Shown piece after piece: positions 1-9,251 of a stretch of DNA of 64,000 bases. The notes beneath the pieces are model-generated. The model worked only from the letters and a program-made list of their open reading frames with translations, ran no database searches and was not told where the DNA came from. Numbering within the stretch: position 1 is the first letter of the stretch; every line of letters starts with the position of its first letter. The position numbers and the translations under genes are program-made. The stretch lies in the NCBI GenBank assembly GCA_030151365.1, contig JASLDW010000092.1, forward strand, positions 1 to 64,000, in the 5' to 3' direction. The stretch is from Lysobacter sp. (GTDB taxonomy: Bacteria > Pseudomonadota > Gammaproteobacteria > Xanthomonadales > Xanthomonadaceae).

Positions 1-1824
1 GCCGGCGGCGTCATATCCCATGAAGGTGTTGCTGATCTCCGGCTCGATGGTGCGGCACAACTCCTGGTTGGCGTTGTACATGTATTGCCGGATCACGCTG
101 GTGCCTCCGCCGCTGCGGGTGATCGCCGTCGGCTTGCCGAACACGTCGCGGGCGATCGTGGTGGTCGCACTGTCCGGTGCGTTGATCACCAACGGCCAAT
201 CGGTGCTCGGCTGGTCGTAAGCCATGTAGCTCGTGACAGTCTGGAACTGGCGGGGATTGGTGACCCGGGTCTGGAAGCCCGGCAGATATTCCGTCGATGT
301 CGTCAGCAGGCCCTGCTCGCTGTCCTGGCTGACCGATGTCACCCGACCCAAGTCGTCGTAAAACGTCCACACCCCCGTGGTCGGATTGTCGACCGTCGAT
401 GGGTAGGAGGTGAAGCTCACGCGTCCCGCGGCATCATAGGCCGTGCGGGTGAAGCGTTGCGTTCCCGCCACGTTGGCCGCGTCATATTCGCGCATCAGCA
501 ACGGGCGCCACATGCTGTCGTAATAGGTGGTCTTCACCGCGTTGCCGGTGGTTTCGGTCAGGCGCCAGTGCCCGGCCGGAAGGCCATATTCATCGCTGGG
601 CACCGACACGAAACTGCGTGTGGTGTTTGCCCATGCCGGAGTGTCGCCCGCGGGATAGGTGATCCCGCTTAGCAGGCCCATCGTGTCGTAGCTGTATCCG
701 GTGAAATAGCCATTCTCGTCCGTGACCGACATGATCCAGCCGAAGTCGTTCACCGTCGCCGATTGCGAGGTGCCATCCGCGCGCTGGACCGTCCGTGGAA
801 TGCCACGGTACCAGTCGCTGAAGGTGGTCGTGTTGTTGCGTCCGTCCTTGACCGTCGCCAGCGTGCCGTCGGTGTAGTACGTGAATGCGGATTGCAGTTT
901 GCCGAACGCGGATGTCGTGACCGGCAATGCGGTCGTGCCGTCATACGTGGTCGCCGATTGCACGAGCCCCGTGCCGACATCGGTGACCGCAGCCACCTGT
1001 CCCAATACCCATTTGGTGGTGTTGTCGGAATAGGTGATGGTTTCGGTCTTGCTGAAGCTTCCCGCAACCGTCGGCAGCGGCGTCGGCGTGGGGGATTCCG
1101 AAGGCGGGGGCGCCGATGGATCAACGACCGTGATGTTTGCCGTTCCGGAGTTCGTCGCGCCGCCTGCGTTATCCACGGCCCGCGCGTAGATGCTGTGTGT
1201 GCCTGTCGTGCTCGTCCATGCAACACTGTAAGGAGCAGCCGTGCTCGATCCGATCTGGTTGCCATCCACGTAGAACCCGACTTGCGTGATCGTGCCATCG
1301 CTGTCCGAAGCGTTCGCGGACAAGGTCACGACATTGCCGGTGATGAAGGCTTGGCCACTGGCTGGATTGGTTAGACTGACCGTTGGCGGAACATTGCCCG
1401 GCACGATCGTGACTGTCTGCGATTTGCTTCCAGTACGCCCGATGTCGTTGGTCGAAATGGCACTGAATGTATAAGTCCCAACCGGCAGATTGCTCACCGT
1501 GGCTTCCGCGTAATCGCCTCCGGTAGCGATTACGACCCCATCCTTCTTCAGGTTGGTCGTGGTGACGATGTTGTCGCCGGAGTCGACCGCCGATGCCAGC
1601 ACCTTGATCGTGGCAGGCGCTCCGTAGCTTGGACTGCTAATCGGCGTTACCGTGATCGTCACGACAGGGGAACCTGGCGGCGGCCCCATGGGGGAAGCAA
1701 TGATTTCCTTCTTGTTTTGGGCGTAAGCTCCGCTGAAAGCGCAGGCGAGAAACAGCAGCGCTGCCATCTTGATTCCGACAGACGCCCGCCCGATCCGTTT
1801 CTGCTCGGTCCTGATCATGTCCAT
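1..1824 (-). CDS. secreted Ig-like/RHS (YD-repeat) protein, C-terminus beyond window
   Basis: The open frame runs from an ATG at 1824-1822 to the left edge without a stop, so about 608 residues are visible and the C-terminus is missing. A ribosome site (AGGGGAG) lies 6-7 bases before the ATG. Residues 1-36 look like a signal peptide ending in AFSGAYA. Residues about 45-130 and 135-215 look like two Ig-like beta-sandwich domains (the second begins PPTVSLTNPASG and contains VGFYVDGNQIG). From about residue 260 there are YD-type repeats (TTYDGTTALP, YSYDTMGLLSGITYP, TAYDAAGRVSF, MGYDAAG). RHS/YD proteins form a large beta-cocoon that often carries a variable C-terminal toxin or effector; that end is not in the window. 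It lies 19 bases after another RHS-like gene on the same strand and probably shares its transcript. Confidence 0.8.
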   Translation of the reverse strand, partial: MDMIRTEQKRIGRASVGIKMAALLFLACAFSGAYAQNKKEIIASPMGPPPGSPVVTITVTPISSPSYGAPATIKVLASAVDSGDNIVTTTNLKKDGVVIATGGDYAEATVSNLPVGTYTFSAISTNDIGRTGSKSQTVTIVPGNVPPTVSLTNPASGQAFITGNVVTLSANASDSDGTITQVGFYVDGNQIGSSTAAPYSVAWTSTTGTHSIYARAVDNAGGATNSGTANITVVDPSAPPPSESPTPTPLPTVAGSFSKTETITYSDNTTKWVLGQVAAVTDVGTGLVQSATTYDGTTALPVTTSAFGKLQSAFTYYTDGTLATVKDGRNNTTTFSDWYRGIPRTVQRADGTSQSATVNDFGWIMSVTDENGYFTGYSYDTMGLLSGITYPAGDTPAWANTTRSFVSVPSDEYGLPAGHWRLTETTGNAVKTTYYDSMWRPLLMREYDAANVAGTQRFTRTAYDAAGRVSFTSYPSTVDNPTTGVWTFYDDLGRVTSVSQDSEQGLLTTSTEYLPGFQTRVTNPRQFQTVTSYMAYDQPSTDWPLVINAPDSATTTIARDVFGKPTAITRSGGGTSVIRQYMYNANQELCRTIEPEISNTFMGYDAAG

Positions 1825-1843
1825 TCTGCTCCCCTAATCCGGC

Positions 1844-3694
1844 TTACGGCGACGGCACGCTGCTTTTCACGACCTTGGTCGGGCGCGCGTAACTGTCGAA
1901 GCAATACGGCATACCGCTGCAATCTGACGCTACTGCCCAAGTAAACGCTTGGCCTTGCTGTGTGGTTGTGATCTTTCGTTGCGGGCGGACCTTGCTGGTG
2001 AGTTCGAAGTCCCCATAACCCCGCGGACTCCAACCGCTGTAAGACTCGTATGGCGCACTGTTCGGATCGGCGTAGTCGATCTGAACAACGCGCTTTGCCT
2101 GCGAGCCATCCCAGCCGTACTCGGTCTTGTACAACAAGCCTTCGTCTACATTTGCCTGATTTCCGAATGTATATCGGGTCTTTACGCCATCGGGGCCTGT
2201 CGTCACGACTGAACGCATTGTGGGGGAGCCCCCGGTACATACAACACCGTAATTGGGGTCGGACACTCCGTCCCAGCAATTGTTGGTCGGGCCGTAGGCA
2301 TATCTCCAGTTCAACCCATTCGCCGGCAGCCCCGGTCCCGTGATCGTCTTGCTTATGACAGCCGGCGTCAAAAATAGATATGGATTGTTGGGTCGTGCGT
2401 CTCCTGCGTCGTTATAGACCACGCAATTGAAAACCAGGTGCGAACGCCCCAGTAGAACCCGCCCCAAATTGAACGTTACGGTTGCCCCGGACGGTCCCGT
2501 GATGCTGCCTGAACGAGTCGGCGTATTCGAAGCATCGGCATATGCTGTTCGTGCGATCGTGCCGTCCATGCTAGAGCACGAGGAACCATTTGGAGCTAGA
2601 GACATGGAGTGCAACGTCCCGAGCCGATAGGTCCACATCGTGTTGTCCGGCAGCGTCACTGTATCCGCGTAATCGGTGCCCATGGCAATGGAATATGCGT
2701 ACTGCCATGTCCTGGTGCCGTCGCTGACGGTTGCCACTTTCTCGCTATCGGCGGCCACATAGGTGAAATCAAGACGGCGGCCGTCACTACCAAGGATGCT
2801 CAAAAGCTGCCATGGATTGTTCGTACTCCAGTTGTAGGTGACCGTGTTGCCGAAACGATCAGTAACTTTCGTCGGAAACAGGAAATAATCATCGCGCCCC
2901 AGTATGTATCCAACGGATGCCTGCGGCTGTATCACCACAGACTGGTTTTTCGTTTCCTTTGTACTCGAACCGGCACTGACCAAACCCTGCGCCATGTGAG
3001 TCGTTGATTTTTTCAGATGCCCTCGATAGCGAACAGCCATTTGGTTGAGGGTATAGACCACGCCGTTTCGCGTGACTATCTCAAAGCCTTCTCCACCTTG
3101 AATGCCGCCTGCGCTGGTAGCGGACAACGTTACGCAACGCGCAACGGCGCCCTCCTTGGTCATCGCGTGATATGCGCCCCCGTCATTTGGAGCATGCTGG
3201 TTGCCGATAAATTGCAATAGCTCCGAATCACCGGAGCCGGGCAAATAGAAAAAAGTGCCGTGCCAATATTCATTCGGATCCCACCAAGCATCCCCAGCGT
3301 TCACGATAGGCGGCGCACTGTAGGAGGAGCATCGATTTGTCGAGGAATCCTCTGCCACCCAACCATACTCCGAGAACGTGCCATGCACGTTGGGAATATC
3401 CAAGGTCCAAAGCCCGAAGTGCCCACCGGAATAGACATCGGCCACCTCAAAGCGTCGCCCGACTCGAACTGGCAGAGCATTGTTGCCTGGTAAATCGACA
3501 TCGGTCTGGATGATCTCCAGCTTGCCGCTGCTGAGCTCGATATGATCGCCAGCAAAAGTATCGGTCAGCGTACTGACCGCACTGTGATGAGCAATATTCT
3601 TGCTGTATTCGTCAGGATTCGTGGCTTGCGCCCAGACAGACGAAGCAAGACAGCACAGCACCACGGCGCAGGCACGCCTGTTGCGTTGAAACAT
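1844..3694 (-). CDS. secreted RHS-type N-terminal protein
   Basis: 616 residues with a clear signal peptide (residues 1-23, ending SSVWA before QATNPDEY). A strong ribosome site (GAGGGGAG) sits 7 bases before the ATG. The body is rich in Tyr, Gly and Trp and reads like the N-terminal part of wall-associated RHS proteins: GDHIELSSGKLEIIQTDVDL, then repeated short beta motifs such as DRFGNTVTYNW and DGRRLDFTYVA. It ends just after one YD-like unit (FDSYARPTKVVKSS), where a normal RHS protein would continue with dozens of repeats. The repeats resume in the next gene, which has its own start and signal peptide. It may be the N-terminal half of a split RHS system or a naturally separate partner. 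No catalytic residues are recognisable. Confidence 0.75.
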   Translation of the reverse strand: MFQRNRRACAVVLCCLASSVWAQATNPDEYSKNIAHHSAVSTLTDTFAGDHIELSSGKLEIIQTDVDLPGNNALPVRVGRRFEVADVYSGGHFGLWTLDIPNVHGTFSEYGWVAEDSSTNRCSSYSAPPIVNAGDAWWDPNEYWHGTFFYLPGSGDSELLQFIGNQHAPNDGGAYHAMTKEGAVARCVTLSATSAGGIQGGEGFEIVTRNGVVYTLNQMAVRYRGHLKKSTTHMAQGLVSAGSSTKETKNQSVVIQPQASVGYILGRDDYFLFPTKVTDRFGNTVTYNWSTNNPWQLLSILGSDGRRLDFTYVAADSEKVATVSDGTRTWQYAYSIAMGTDYADTVTLPDNTMWTYRLGTLHSMSLAPNGSSCSSMDGTIARTAYADASNTPTRSGSITGPSGATVTFNLGRVLLGRSHLVFNCVVYNDAGDARPNNPYLFLTPAVISKTITGPGLPANGLNWRYAYGPTNNCWDGVSDPNYGVVCTGGSPTMRSVVTTGPDGVKTRYTFGNQANVDEGLLYKTEYGWDGSQAKRVVQIDYADPNSAPYESYSGWSPRGYGDFELTSKVRPQRKITTTQQGQAFTWAVASDCSGMPYCFDSYARPTKVVKSSVPSP

Positions 3695-3840
3695 TCCGAT
3701 ACTCCCCTCGAAAATTCCCGAAAGCGCAGCAAAATCCGCACCACTGACGTCCAGAGCGCTTCATTCAATGAGGGTTATAGCCACTTGCGCGACAGGCGGC
3801 AAGTACATTTGCAAATGCAGGAGAATTTCATGGTGCGGGC
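3695..3840. promoter_or_regulatory. divergent intergenic region between the RHS gene and the TonB-like gene
   Basis: 146 bases between two divergent starts, less GC-rich than its surroundings and presumably holding promoters for both sides. No convincing -35/-10 pair or operator was identified. A good ribosome site (GCAGGAGAA, 3818-3826) lies 17 bases before the ATG chosen for the plus-strand gene, but only 3 bases before another, out-of-frame ATG at 3830. Confidence 0.4.
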
Positions 3841-4572
3841 ATGTACAGTCTTGCCATGCGCGGGGGAACGAACAATTGGGGAATTGATAAGCGAGATCAA
3901 TCGATCGCCGGCCTTTGCGCGCTTGTTGTGCATGCACTCGTCATCGTGCTGCTGCTCTCGCACGACGCCGGCAATGGTCAAAGCAATTACAAGGGGAAAA
4001 GCACCGGTCGTGGCGACAGTCTCGTCGCCTATCCGATGCTGCTGACACCTTCGGCAACCAAGGTGGAAGCTGTTTCACGAACAGCGATTCCAGCTGCAAT
4101 GGATTCTTCGCCAGCCAAACCGGCTGATCCTGTCGCGGTCCAAGCGCCATCGATTCCAAATCCGGACATTTCTCGACAAAGCGTCCAGCGCGTTCTGGAT
4201 ACCGATGTCGATGCACACCAAAAGCAGGAGTCCCGGAATTCGGGCCAGAAGCTGCCGGCAACCGCAAGCAGCGCCGCATCGGCTTCAAGCGGCGGCGGCG
4301 CCGGAAACGATCTTCTTGCCAGCTACCAGGCCGCCATGCGCGCAGCCATCTTCAGGACATGGCAAGGCCTGTCGAGGAAGCCATATCCAAACGGGTGCGC
4401 CATCCACCTCAGCCAGAATCCCGGCGGAGCCGTCACTGCGACGTCGGCAGCCGCCTGCGGGCTTTCCAGGGAAGACCGGCTTCAACTGGAAGCCGCGGCA
4501 TTGATGGCCCAACCGATGCCCTATGCGGGATACGAGTCCGTCTTTTCCCCTGAAACGGATTTGATCCTCTGA
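3841..4572 (+). CDS. TonB/TolA-like energy-transducer protein
   Basis: 243 residues. An N-terminal membrane anchor (residues about 22-41, IAGLCALVVHALVIVLLL) is followed by a Pro/Ala/Ser-rich linker (about 60-155). The C-terminal domain of about 85 residues begins LLASYQAAMRAAIFRTW and contains a Cys pair and the pattern CAIHLSQNPGGAV, which resembles the TolA/TonB C-terminal fold. No ExbB/ExbD or Tol partner is adjacent. It is divergent from the RHS genes and convergent with xpsD. The start is uncertain because the best ribosome site is 17 bases upstream; an ATG at 3856 is an alternative. Role inferred: coupling the proton-motive force to an outer-membrane process. It could equally be a stand-alone anchored periplasmic protein. 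Confidence 0.6.
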   Translation: MYSLAMRGGTNNWGIDKRDQSIAGLCALVVHALVIVLLLSHDAGNGQSNYKGKSTGRGDSLVAYPMLLTPSATKVEAVSRTAIPAAMDSSPAKPADPVAVQAPSIPNPDISRQSVQRVLDTDVDAHQKQESRNSGQKLPATASSAASASSGGGAGNDLLASYQAAMRAAIFRTWQGLSRKPYPNGCAIHLSQNPGGAVTATSAAACGLSREDRLQLEAAALMAQPMPYAGYESVFSPETDLIL

Positions 4573-4611
4573 CAGGATCGAATCGCGATCACGGCGACTG
4601 CAGGCGGAAAC

Positions 4612-6807
4612 TCACTTCTGTTTCTGCTTCGCCCGCAACGGCTCCATCCCCTTGAACTTCGCGCCGTATTCGTCGGTGAGCTTGCGAGCTTCCATCGGGT
4701 CGCGGATCAGCGTCGGCGTCAGCAGGACGATGATTTCGCTGCGTTCGGCGATCTGGTGCTTGGTGCCGAACAGTCCGCCGATCACCGGGATGCGGCTCAG
4801 GCCGGGAATGCCGCTCGAACCATGCGTCATGCCATCGCTGATCAGGCCTGCCAACATCACCGTATCGCCACTCTGCACCGCTGCTCCGGTCTGCAGCCGG
4901 CGCGTATCGATGCGCACGTTGCCGTTGCGATCGGCGGCGCTGCCAGGGCTGCTGACTTCCTGAACCAGGTCGAGGAAGACCATGCCGTCGCGGGTGACGC
5001 GCGGACGCACCTTGAGGATGGTGCCGGTGTCCATGTACTGCACTTGCGAGTAGGTGGTATTGCCGGTGCCCGTCCCCGGGTTTACCGTCACCGACGAAAT
5101 CGGAATGCGGCTACCGACATTGAGTACGGCCTCCGTGTTGTTGCGCACGACCACTGATGGCGTCTGCAACAGGTGCACGTCGGTCACCTGGTCGAGCGCG
5201 GTGATGACCGCGGCGGAGTTGCCGCCGATGAGGTTCACCAGCAGCCCGGAATTGCTGTCGATGCCGTTGCCGTCGCCGGTGCTGTAACCGCCACCGACCG
5301 CCAGATGGCTGCGCGCGTTGGCCGCGCCCTGGTAGATCGAGGGGATCATGTTGCCGAAATACCAGTTGACGCCGTACTTCAGGTCGCCGGTGAGCTTGAC
5401 CTCGACCACCTGCGCCTCGATATGGACCTGCAACGGCATCACGTCGAGTTTCTCGATGACTTCGCGGATCGATTTCCACGCCGCCGGACTCGCGCGCACC
5501 AGGATCGCGTTGTTCTCGTCCACCGCCGAAACGCCGACGTCGTCGCGCCCGACCTTGAAACTCGCCGACGTCACGCCGTTGTTGCGCTGGGGCAATGCCA
5601 TCTGCCCGATCTGGGCGCCGCCGGTCGCTCCTCCATTGCTGCCGGTGATCTGCGCTGTGCTGACCCCCGTTTCCATGCCACCGTCGGTGATCTGGGTCGA
5701 CTGCAATCCCGGCATCAGGCTCGGCGATTGCGCCTGCCCGTTCTGGTTGTTGCTGTTGCCGCCGCCAAAGACTTCGGAGAGACGCTGCGCCAGGTCGCGC
5801 GCGCTGATGTAGCGCAATTCCTGGGTGTAGAGCCGGCTTCCACCGCCGCCACCACCACCGTCAAGACGATCGATCCACTGCTGGATGCGGTCGAGATAAC
5901 CCGGTTGCGCGGCGATCACCATCACCGCGTTGGCGGATTCCAGCGGCATGAAGCGGAACATGCCGGCGCCCGGGCTCTTGCTCTGTTCGCCGAACACGCG
6001 CTCGAGGTCGGCCACCACCTTCGCGGCATTGCCGCCCTGCAGCGGATACACGCCGACCGACATGCTGGCCATCCAGTCGACGTCGAAGGTCTGGATGGTG
6101 CGTTCGTAGTTGGCGAGTTCGGATGAAGTGCCGGCGAGCGTGATCACGTTGCGCGCGCTGTCGACGCCGACGATCGCGTTCGGACGCGCGTAGGGCTCGA
6201 GGATCTTCTTCATCTCGCTGGCCGAAACGTAGCGCAACCGCTCCGGGCGCACCTGGTAACCGGCGGCGGAACCGCTGCCGCGCGGCGACACCATGCCGCT
6301 GTTGAGCGCCTGGTCGGCCGGCACGATGTTGTAGCGGCCACCGCTGTAGATCATCCGCGCGTTGTTCCAGCCGAGCACGGTATCCAGCAGTTGCAGCGCT
6401 TCCGCGTGGGTCACCGGCTTCGGCGTGTTGAGCGTCACCGTGCCCTGCACCGCCGGCGAAATCGCGTACTTCTGCCCGAGCATGTCGCCGAGGATCACCG
6501 CGACCACGCTCTGGATCGGTTCGCCCTGGAAATTGAAGCTGGTCGACCCGCGCTGGCGCGAGACCGGCGCGGTGCTGCCGCTCAGCGGCGCGGTGTCGCG
6601 CAACGGCGGCTGACTGCCGCGACGGATTTCCGGTTGCGGGCCGGACAGGTCCTGGCTGTCGCTCACCAGATCCTTGTTGGTGCTGCCGGCGGACGCGGCT
6701 GCGGCATGGCTGAGGTCGGCATTGCGCCGCACGTCGGGCACGGGATTGGAAGCGCACGCCACCAGCAGGCAGGTGAACGCGGAGAGAAACAGTACGCGGA
6801 TGTTCAT
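4612..6807 (-). CDS. xpsD: type II secretion system secretin XpsD/GspD
   Basis: 731 residues. Outer-membrane secretin, the gated channel through which folded periplasmic proteins leave the cell. The start MNIRVLF gives a lipoprotein signal peptide with a lipobox LVAC (Cys18). N0/N1/N2/N3 periplasmic domains follow (N0 around FNFQGEPIQSVVAVILGDM), interrupted by a Gly/Asn/Gln-rich low-complexity stretch (about residues 330-430). The secretin core is marked by QVQYMDTGTILKVRPRV and the signature VMLAGLISDG plus IPVIGGLFGTK near the C-terminus. In Xanthomonas the secretin is the last gene of the xps operon, as here. The frame stays open upstream of this start, but that extension overlaps xpsN and has no signal peptide. 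Confidence 0.96.
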   Translation of the reverse strand: MNIRVLFLSAFTCLLVACASNPVPDVRRNADLSHAAAASAGSTNKDLVSDSQDLSGPQPEIRRGSQPPLRDTAPLSGSTAPVSRQRGSTSFNFQGEPIQSVVAVILGDMLGQKYAISPAVQGTVTLNTPKPVTHAEALQLLDTVLGWNNARMIYSGGRYNIVPADQALNSGMVSPRGSGSAAGYQVRPERLRYVSASEMKKILEPYARPNAIVGVDSARNVITLAGTSSELANYERTIQTFDVDWMASMSVGVYPLQGGNAAKVVADLERVFGEQSKSPGAGMFRFMPLESANAVMVIAAQPGYLDRIQQWIDRLDGGGGGGGSRLYTQELRYISARDLAQRLSEVFGGGNSNNQNGQAQSPSLMPGLQSTQITDGGMETGVSTAQITGSNGGATGGAQIGQMALPQRNNGVTSASFKVGRDDVGVSAVDENNAILVRASPAAWKSIREVIEKLDVMPLQVHIEAQVVEVKLTGDLKYGVNWYFGNMIPSIYQGAANARSHLAVGGGYSTGDGNGIDSNSGLLVNLIGGNSAAVITALDQVTDVHLLQTPSVVVRNNTEAVLNVGSRIPISSVTVNPGTGTGNTTYSQVQYMDTGTILKVRPRVTRDGMVFLDLVQEVSSPGSAADRNGNVRIDTRRLQTGAAVQSGDTVMLAGLISDGMTHGSSGIPGLSRIPVIGGLFGTKHQIAERSEIIVLLTPTLIRDPMEARKLTDEYGAKFKGMEPLRAKQKQK

Positions 6808-6823
6808 GTCGTTCGATGTCCCG

Positions 6824-7567
6824 TCAATGCCTGGCGGAAGAAGAGGATTGTTGTTGCTGCGCTTTCCTCGCAGCCTCGATGCGCTGGCGCACCGCTTCGA
6901 CCTGTTGCTGCTGGGCAGGCGTTCCCTGCGCGCCGATCGGCTGTGGCGGCACGGCATTCGCATCCGCCGCGGGTTGCGCCGGATTCTTCGCGGCAGGCGG
7001 CGGCGATGCGCCCATCGGTGGCGCCGTCGGTACCTGGTCGGCCATCGCGGGCGGCGGCATGCCATCGGGGCGCGGCACTTCCAGCTTGAGGATCTTTTCC
7101 TCGCTGCCGGACTGGAAGCGCGCCGTCTTCGCGGTGAGTTCGACCAGCCGCCAGCCCGGTGCATCCGGAACCTCCTGGCCCAGGCGCACGCGCACCGGCT
7201 GCTGTTGTCCCGGTTTCTGCAACGATGCCGCGCTCAGTTCCGCGGAACGCACGATGCCGGTCAGTGCGGCATCGAAGCTGCTGGCCCCGGCTCCGCCGGC
7301 ATCGCCCGGTCCGCCCAGATCGACGCTGCGCGGCTTGCGGTCGCGGAAGAACAGCGGCCGCGCCCAGGCCGGATCGGCATCATTGAGCGCATTCCTGGCC
7401 TGCGCGGGCGTTGCAGGATAGGCGGGAAACGCCGAAGCAGCGGATGTCGCCACGACTGCGGGCGCCGGGCGCGGCCCGAGCAGGGTCCAGCCCAGCACGC
7501 CCAGGCTGGCCACGGCCAGTCCCAGCAGCACGCGCGTGGCGATCGGCGCGGAGGCGAACCGCATCAT
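6824..7567 (-). CDS. xpsN: type II secretion protein XpsN (GspC-like)
   Basis: 247 residues. Bitopic inner-membrane protein with one anchor (residues about 12-29, VLLGLAVASLGVLGWTLLG), a periplasmic domain similar to the GspC homology region (FDAALTGIVRSAEL and VRVRLGQEVPDAPGWRLVEL) and a Pro/Gln-rich tail. In Xanthomonas, XpsN replaces GspC as the link between the inner-membrane platform (XpsL/XpsM) and the secretin XpsD. The first ATG overlaps the stop of xpsM (ATGATG containing TGA), and xpsD starts 16 bases downstream. A second ATG directly follows the first, so the product may be one residue shorter. Confidence 0.88.
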   Translation of the reverse strand: MMRFASAPIATRVLLGLAVASLGVLGWTLLGPRPAPAVVATSAASAFPAYPATPAQARNALNDADPAWARPLFFRDRKPRSVDLGGPGDAGGAGASSFDAALTGIVRSAELSAASLQKPGQQQPVRVRLGQEVPDAPGWRLVELTAKTARFQSGSEEKILKLEVPRPDGMPPPAMADQVPTAPPMGASPPPAAKNPAQPAADANAVPPQPIGAQGTPAQQQQVEAVRQRIEAARKAQQQQSSSSARH

Positions 7568-8202
7568 TGCGCTCCCGTTGCAGGCATGGCCTGGCGCTGG
7601 AATCCGTACACCACCATGTTGATGTCGAGCGCGCCCTGGCCCGAGGCCATGGCGCTCATCGGCATGTCGGCGGGCGCCGCGATGTTGAGCGTGTCGACGA
7701 ACATCGCCGGGCGCGCCGACTCGATCGCCTGGCTCAACTGCAGCCATTCGCTGTTGCCGCAATGCATGCGCACGTTCACCGCGACGCGCTGCGCATCCGC
7801 GCTTTCCCCCGGCGCAATCGGCGTCTGGCTGTCGATGCGGCAACGCCTGCCTTCGCCCCCGATGGTGTTCAACGCATCCTGCAGGCGTTGCATCATCCCG
7901 GCGATGGCCTGGTCGCGCGTCGGCTCCGGCAACAGCAGCGGCTCGCGGCTCGCGGCCTGGTTCGCCGCCTGCAACGCGGTTTCCAGTCCCGGGCGCGACC
8001 GCAACACCGCCTCCACCCGGTCGCGGCGTTCCAGCAATTGCGTGTAGCGCGCGTGCTGCAGCGACCACGGCCGCCACCAGCACGCATAGGCCAATGCAAC
8101 GATCGCGAGAACGACGATCGCCGCGAGCACGCTGGCGACGGCGCGACGGCGCTTTTGCGCGGGCGTCAGCCAGCCGTCGGGGAATGCCGGCTGCGCGCTC
8201 AT
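7564..8202 (-). CDS. xpsM: type II secretion protein XpsM/GspM
   Basis: 212 residues. Inner-membrane platform subunit with a short cytoplasmic N-terminus, one transmembrane helix (residues about 20-42, ending AYACWW) and a periplasmic ferredoxin-like domain. This is the usual plan of the GspM family, which pairs with GspL. Assignment rests on topology, size and position in the E-to-D operon more than on motifs. The ATG overlaps the xpsL stop by 4 bases (ATGA), and its own stop overlaps the xpsN start, which indicates translational coupling. Confidence 0.88.
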   Translation of the reverse strand: MSAQPAFPDGWLTPAQKRRRAVASVLAAIVVLAIVALAYACWWRPWSLQHARYTQLLERRDRVEAVLRSRPGLETALQAANQAASREPLLLPEPTRDQAIAGMMQRLQDALNTIGGEGRRCRIDSQTPIAPGESADAQRVAVNVRMHCGNSEWLQLSQAIESARPAMFVDTLNIAAPADMPMSAMASGQGALDINMVVYGFQRQAMPATGAQ

Positions 8203-9251
8203 CGCGCCCCCCTCTGTTTCAGGCGCATGGCGATGGTGAAACGTTCGCGGCCATAACTGGCGCCGCCCATGCTCCCGCCCGACAGCGACGGCGCTTCCCA
8301 CAACGGATTCGCCTGCAGGTACGACATCGCCGTGGCCGCGGATGCGCCCTGCCCGGACAACTGCATCTGTCCGTCCTGGATGCTCATGCGTTCGACATAG
8401 ACGCTGGCCGGCAGGCGTTCGGCCAGCGCATCGAGGATCACGGCGAGATCGGCGCGGCGCGCCTGTTCCGCCTGCACCTTCTTCGCGCCGCCGACGAGAT
8501 CGTCTAGACGCTGGCGCTGCAGCGTGATCGCACGCGCCTGGTCCGACTGCTGCTTCAGGCCCGCATCCAGGGCGTCGGCGCGCAGGCGCGCATTGGCGAC
8601 GCTGCGCCATGCCGTCAGCGACAACGCGATCGCCACGATCGCCAGCAACCCGAGATTGATCCGGCGCCACGGTCGATGCAGCGGCGCGCGGTCTTCCAGC
8701 AGGTTCACGCCGAGCGGCTGGCCGTCGCCATCGGCGACATCGACGCCATGCAACGCCACGCCGAGTTCCTGCGCGGCGCGTTCCACCAGCGGATCGAGGC
8801 GCGCCTTCGGCACCGCGAGCAATTCCGCGACGATGCGCTTGCCGGCGACATCGAGCTCGGTCACGCGCGCATCGAAGGCGACGTCGTTTTCGGCGTACGG
8901 CGTCTGCCGGTCGATGTCGTAACGGGCGGTCTGGCGCAAATGGTCCACGGCGGCCAACGGAAGTTGCAGCGTCGCGCGCACGGCGTGGCCGCCATCCAGC
9001 AACAACCAGCGCGGCGAATCGGGGTGGCGCGACAACGCCTCGCGCAACGCGACGGTGGAAGTCGCCGGCACGCCGTTGCCGATCCAGCCCGTCCAGCCTT
9101 CGGCGTTCGGCCGCAGCCAGAATTTCGTTGCCGGCGGGCACCAGCGCGCGCGCGTGGCCGGCTTGAGCCACAGCATCAATCCGCCCATCCACCCGTCGAG
9201 AAGCCCCGGTCCAGACGCCATCGATCGACGGAACCACCGTGTTGGTATCAC
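8199..9251 (-). CDS. xpsL: type II secretion protein XpsL/GspL
   Basis: 350 residues from a GTG whose bases overlap the xpsK stop (GTGA), matching the 4-base overlaps elsewhere in the operon; an ATG at 9221 (340 residues) is the alternative. The cytoplasmic domain (residues 1-195) would bind the N-domain of the ATPase XpsE. One transmembrane helix follows (about 199-215, LGLLAIVAIALSLTAW), then a coiled segment rich in Gln/Arg and a periplasmic domain with a PilN-like LAVILDALAERLPASVYVE. GspL proteins link the cytoplasmic motor to the pseudopilus assembly platform. Confidence 0.88.
   Translation of the reverse strand: MIPTRWFRRSMASGPGLLDGWMGGLMLWLKPATRARWCPPATKFWLRPNAEGWTGWIGNGVPATSTVALREALSRHPDSPRWLLLDGGHAVRATLQLPLAAVDHLRQTARYDIDRQTPYAENDVAFDARVTELDVAGKRIVAELLAVPKARLDPLVERAAQELGVALHGVDVADGDGQPLGVNLLEDRAPLHRPWRRINLGLLAIVAIALSLTAWRSVANARLRADALDAGLKQQSDQARAITLQRQRLDDLVGGAKKVQAEQARRADLAVILDALAERLPASVYVERMSIQDGQMQLSGQGASAATAMSYLQANPLWEAPSLSGGSMGGASYGRERFTIAMRLKQRGAR

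Noticed and set aside
3830..4045. Alternative plus-strand start at 3830 with the better-placed ribosome site
   Set aside because: That frame yields a Cys-rich, unstructured product that stops at 4045, whereas the 3841 frame gives a membrane anchor plus a TonB/TolA-like domain.
6808..7164. Upstream extension of xpsD by 119 residues
   Set aside because: The extension overlaps xpsN, has no signal peptide and is Arg/Pro/Ser-rich; the Met at 6807 gives a proper lipoprotein signal.
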